Source of the DNA: an uncultured Selenomonadaceae bacterium
Lineage (GTDB): Bacteria > Bacillota > Negativicutes > Selenomonadales > Selenomonadaceae
Assembly: GCA_958415865.1 (NCBI GenBank)
Contig: CATYZV010000008.1
Location: 1 to 17,334 of the forward strand
Reading direction: 5' to 3'
DNA: 17,334 nucleotides
The position numbers were made by a program, and so were the translations under genes. Below the pieces are notes generated by a model, which worked only from the letters and a program-made list of their open reading frames with translations, had not been told where the DNA came from and did not search any database. This document shows positions 16,282 through 17,334 of this stretch, piece by piece (within the stretch, counting starts at the first letter, position 1; every line of letters begins with the position of its first letter).

Positions 16282-16398
16282 ATGATTGACACGCTTTTAG
16301 TACCGTCTTTAATTGACGTTGTATTCACTAACGTGGCATCTGTCGCCGCAGCTTCTGCTGCTGCACTCTGCGTTATCCTTTTGTGCTTCAAAGACTAA
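16282..16398 (+). CDS. Putative type I toxin: 38-residue hydrophobic peptide, cassette 1
   Basis: Starts MIDTLLVPSL and ends VILLCFKD. A hydrophobic stretch (about 13-36, rich in A, V, L, I, with N17) could span the membrane, and a short charged KD tail follows. ATG 16282 has a nine-base perfect Shine-Dalgarno five bases upstream, inside a hairpin. It has its own promoter, and an antisense RNA gene converges from downstream. Small hydrophobic peptides with this genetic layout are typical of type I toxins (TxpA, BsrG, Fst, Hok groups), which depolarise or disturb the membrane when antisense control is lost. I do not recognise the specific family. Against cassette 2 it differs at 4 of 117 bases, three of them synonymous. 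A leader peptide or a small membrane protein without toxicity is the alternative. Confidence 0.75.
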   Translation: MIDTLLVPSLIDVVFTNVASVAAASAAALCVILLCFKD

Positions 16399-16417
16399 TC
16401 ATTAGTTTCTGAGCATG

Positions 16418-16512
16418 AAAAAAGCCGCCTCATATTGACGGCGGGCAGCTTCTTCATCAATCTATACTATTTGTGGGGAATGCTGACGCTGCAAGACGCT
16501 GCATTCCTTATG
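16418..16512 (-). ncRNA. Antisense RNA (antitoxin), cassette 1, about 95 nt
   Basis: Inferred transcript from just below the minus-strand -10 (about 16512) to the T6 run at plus 16418-16423. It has two stems: GGAATGC...GCATTCC near the 5' end, and the CCGCC...GGCGG terminator. It is complementary to the toxin mRNA 3' untranslated region, not the ORF, as with RatA and SR4. Start and end are predictions. Confidence 0.65.
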
Positions 16513-16518
16513 TGTTTT

Positions 16519-16547
16519 ATTATACCCTTTTATAGCTCAAAAGTAAA
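16519..16547 (-). promoter_or_regulatory. Antisense RNA promoter, cassette 1
   Basis: Minus strand: TTTACT (plus 16542-16547), exactly 17 bases, TATAAT (plus 16519-16524). The same layout recurs at 16887-16915 and 17086-17114. Confidence 0.75.
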
Positions 16548-16562
16548 GTATTCTATCTCAAC

Positions 16563-16591
16563 TTCAAAAAGCACTAATTATATGCTATACT
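16563..16591 (+). promoter_or_regulatory. Toxin promoter, cassette 2
   Basis: TTCAAA (16563-16568), 17 bases, TATACT (16586-16591) with TGC extension; identical boxes and spacing to cassette 1. It lies back to back with the antisense promoter of cassette 1. Confidence 0.7.
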
Positions 16592-16622
16592 AATACCAAG
16601 CATAGGGAATACAGCGAGTCGG

Positions 16623-16638
16623 CTCCCCATTCGGGGAG
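16623..16638 (+). promoter_or_regulatory. Ribosome-site-sequestering hairpin, cassette 2
   Basis: CTCCCC, loop ATTC, GGGGAG, with the stem unchanged from cassette 1 and one loop base different. Confidence 0.75.
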
Positions 16639-16648
16639 GTGATAACGT

Positions 16649-16765
16649 ATGATTGACACGCTTTTAGTACCGTCTTTAATCGACGTCGTATTCACTAACG
16701 TGGCATCCGTCGCCGCAGCTTCTGCTGTTGCACTCTGCGTTATCCTTTTGTGCTTCAAAGACTAA
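16649..16765 (+). CDS. Putative type I toxin: 38-residue hydrophobic peptide, cassette 2
   Basis: The same 38-residue peptide as in cassette 1 except A27V. The other three base changes (codons 11, 13 and 20) are silent. The same Shine-Dalgarno, GGAGGTGAT, lies five bases before ATG, again inside a hairpin. Promoter, leader and 3' untranslated region are preserved, so this copy also looks functional. The conservative A-to-V change lies within the predicted membrane segment. Two near-identical toxin copies each have a matching antisense RNA; because the antisense target regions differ by only a few bases, cross-regulation between copies is likely. Confidence 0.75.
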   Translation: MIDTLLVPSLIDVVFTNVASVAAASAVALCVILLCFKD

Positions 16766-16784
16766 TCATTAGTTTCTGAGCACG

Positions 16785-16880
16785 AAAAAAGCCGCCTCAC
16801 GTTTGCGGCGGGCAGCTTCTTCATCAATGTTCAAATATTTTGTGGGGAATGCTGACGCTGGAGACGCTGCATTCCTTATG
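16785..16880 (-). ncRNA. Antisense RNA (antitoxin), cassette 2
   Basis: The promoter on the minus strand is TTTACT (plus 16910-16915), 17 bases, TATAAT (plus 16887-16892). The terminator T6 is at plus 16785-16790 after CCGCC...GGCGG. The body carries the same two stems as cassette 1. Confidence 0.65.
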
Positions 16881-16886
16881 TGTTTT

Positions 16887-16915
16887 ATTATACCTTTTTG
16901 CACCTTAAAAGTAAA
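16887..16915 (-). promoter_or_regulatory. Antisense RNA promoter, cassette 2
   Basis: TTTACT-17-TATAAT on the minus strand, boxes identical to the other two copies. Confidence 0.75.
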
Positions 16916-16966
16916 GCAATTTCGGCTACTGAACTCTACATTATCCTTTTGTGCTTCAAAGACTAA
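16916..16966 (+). pseudogene. Remnant of a third toxin ORF
   Basis: The codons before TAA 16964-16966 read ISATELYIILLCFKD, matching the last 15 or so residues of the 38-residue peptide. Promoter, ribosome site and N-terminal part are missing; about 169 bases are deleted compared with a full cassette. There is no start codon with a ribosome site. It has diverged more than the other two copies, consistent with loss of function. Confidence 0.8.
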
Positions 16967-16985
16967 TCATTAGTTTCTGAGCACG

Positions 16986-17079
16986 AAAAAAGCCGCCTCA
17001 CGCTTACGGCGGGCAGCTTCTTCTACAAGCCTCACATTTGCGGGGAATGCTGACGCTGCGAAACGCTGCATTCCTTATG
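16986..17079 (-). ncRNA. Antisense RNA, cassette 3 (toxin lost)
   Basis: The promoter TTTACT (plus 17109-17114), 17 bases, TATAAT (plus 17086-17091) is intact. The body keeps GGAATGC...GCATTCC, and the terminator keeps T6 at plus 16986-16991. It would be an antitoxin RNA without its own toxin. Confidence 0.6.
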
Positions 17080-17085
17080 TGTTTT

Positions 17086-17114
17086 ATTATACCCTTTTAT
17101 AGCCCAAAAGTAAA
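17086..17114 (-). promoter_or_regulatory. Antisense RNA promoter, cassette 3
   Basis: TTTACT-17-TATAAT on the minus strand. Its -35 box overlaps the T-rich end of the hsdS terminator. Confidence 0.7.
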
Positions 17115-17142
17115 GCAGCCATCTCTATGGATAGCTGCTTTT
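17112..17142 (-). terminator. hsdS terminator
   Basis: AAAGCAGC pairs with GCTGCTTT, with an inner ATC/GAT pair after one mismatch and a six-base loop. The minus strand continues TTTACTTTT. It lies just after the hsdS stop, and the T's on the plus side could also stop plus-strand transcription. Confidence 0.75.
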
Positions 17143-17149
17143 ATCATAC

Positions 17150-17334
17150 TCAGATAACTTCTTTCTTGCCGGTTACATACTCATAAATCAGAGATTTCTT
17201 ATACTCAGCTATAACTTCCAGCTGCTTTTCACGGCCCGCAATAACTGCATCTATCCCTTGGCATTTGGAATCAAGATAATCAGCAATTTCTTTTTGTTCT
17301 TCTAAAGGAATAATAAATAAAGGTACTTTTATAA
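17150..17334 (-). CDS. hsdS: Type I restriction specificity subunit HsdS, C-terminal part (cut by window edge)
   Basis: Sixty codons on the minus strand, ending with TGA at plus 17150-17152. The translation contains IPLEEQKEIADYLDSKC, then IDAVIAGREKQLEVIAEYKKSLIYEYVTGKKEVI. This is the conserved HsdS spacer region: the proline-x-x-E-Q motif ending a target-recognition domain, then a long coiled-coil helix. HsdS selects the DNA target for methylation and cleavage and binds two HsdM subunits. Recognition domains are off-window, so specificity cannot be judged. It is on the same strand as hsdR, which lies beyond the cassette array and rhuM. Confidence 0.93.
   Translation of the reverse strand, partial: IKVPLFIIPLEEQKEIADYLDSKCQGIDAVIAGREKQLEVIAEYKKSLIYEYVTGKKEVI

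Larger units (their letters stand above)
16171..17110. repeat. Tandem array of three toxin-antitoxin cassettes (368, 368 and 199 bp)
   Basis: The boundary sequence AAAAGTAAAG occurs at 16171, 16539, 16907 and 17106, defining two full 368-bp units and one 199-bp deletion derivative in direct repeat. Each full unit holds a plus-strand promoter, a hairpin-bound ribosome site, a 38-codon hydrophobic ORF, a 55-bp terminator element, a second inverted repeat and a minus-strand promoter. The array lies exactly between the rhuM stop and the hsdS terminator. Confidence 0.9.

Noticed and set aside
16206..16391. Minus-strand 61-codon ORF across toxin 1
   Set aside because: It has no ribosome site, it runs through the toxin promoter, and the conserved codon pattern belongs to the plus-strand ORF.
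16171..17110. CRISPR array
   Set aside because: The repeats are 368 bp with coding content, only two full copies exist, and there are no short repeat-spacer units.
16171..17110. Insertion sequence or MITE
   Set aside because: There is no transposase, no terminal inverted repeats at the unit ends, and no evident target duplication other than the AAAAGTAAAG unit boundary, which is part of the antisense promoter.
17150..17334. Invertible hsdS cassette (phase variation)
   Set aside because: No inverted repeat of the hsdS sequence and no recombinase gene are visible in the window; only the 3' end of hsdS is present.

Overview
The window looks like chromosome of a diderm Firmicute, most likely a gut Negativicutes (Selenomonadales-type) bacterium. 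The reasons are an AcrB-type RND pump, which needs an outer membrane, together with strong AGGAGG-type ribosome sites, a CIRCE/HrcA heat-shock operator and a GPH-type sugar symporter. The lineage is an inference; there is no rRNA or marker gene here.

Layout: (1) 1-3228, the last 12 codons of an upstream gene (probably the pump's membrane-fusion protein) and a full-length RND transporter. (2) 3382-3969, a small secreted protein of unknown function. (3) 4030-9839, a sugar or cyclitol catabolic cluster: AraC-type regulator, Gfo/Idh/MocA dehydrogenase, GPH symporter broken by one frameshift, and two TIM-barrel proteins (IolE-like and IolH-like). Two promoters in this cluster, upstream of the dehydrogenase and of the IolE-like gene, share a pair of 15-bp sites 74 bp apart, with the proximal site exactly 22 bp upstream of the -10 box. 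This is a likely AraC-regulator operator. (4) 9904-12008, htpG with its own promoter, a perfect CIRCE element and a terminator. (5) 12018-17334, a type I restriction-modification locus on the minus strand (hsdR complete, hsdS cut by the right edge) with foreign-looking cargo between its subunits: a RhuM-family gene on the opposite strand and a tandem array of small cassettes.

The array (16171-17110) is the most interesting part. Two 368-bp cassettes each encode a 38-residue hydrophobic peptide on the plus strand. Each has its own extended -10 promoter, and a very strong Shine-Dalgarno folded into a hairpin. A convergent roughly 95-nt RNA on the minus strand has its own promoter (TTTACT-17-TATAAT) and intrinsic terminator. 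The toxin 5' leader can also pair with the 3' end of the same mRNA. Together these are hallmarks of a type I toxin-antitoxin system. A third, 199-bp cassette has lost the promoter and most of the toxin but keeps an intact antisense RNA. The 55-bp terminator element of the cassette also forms the 3' end and terminator of hsdR, so direct repeats bracket the hsdR-rhuM segment.

All gene calls come from reading the translated sequence and recalling families. No database search was possible.
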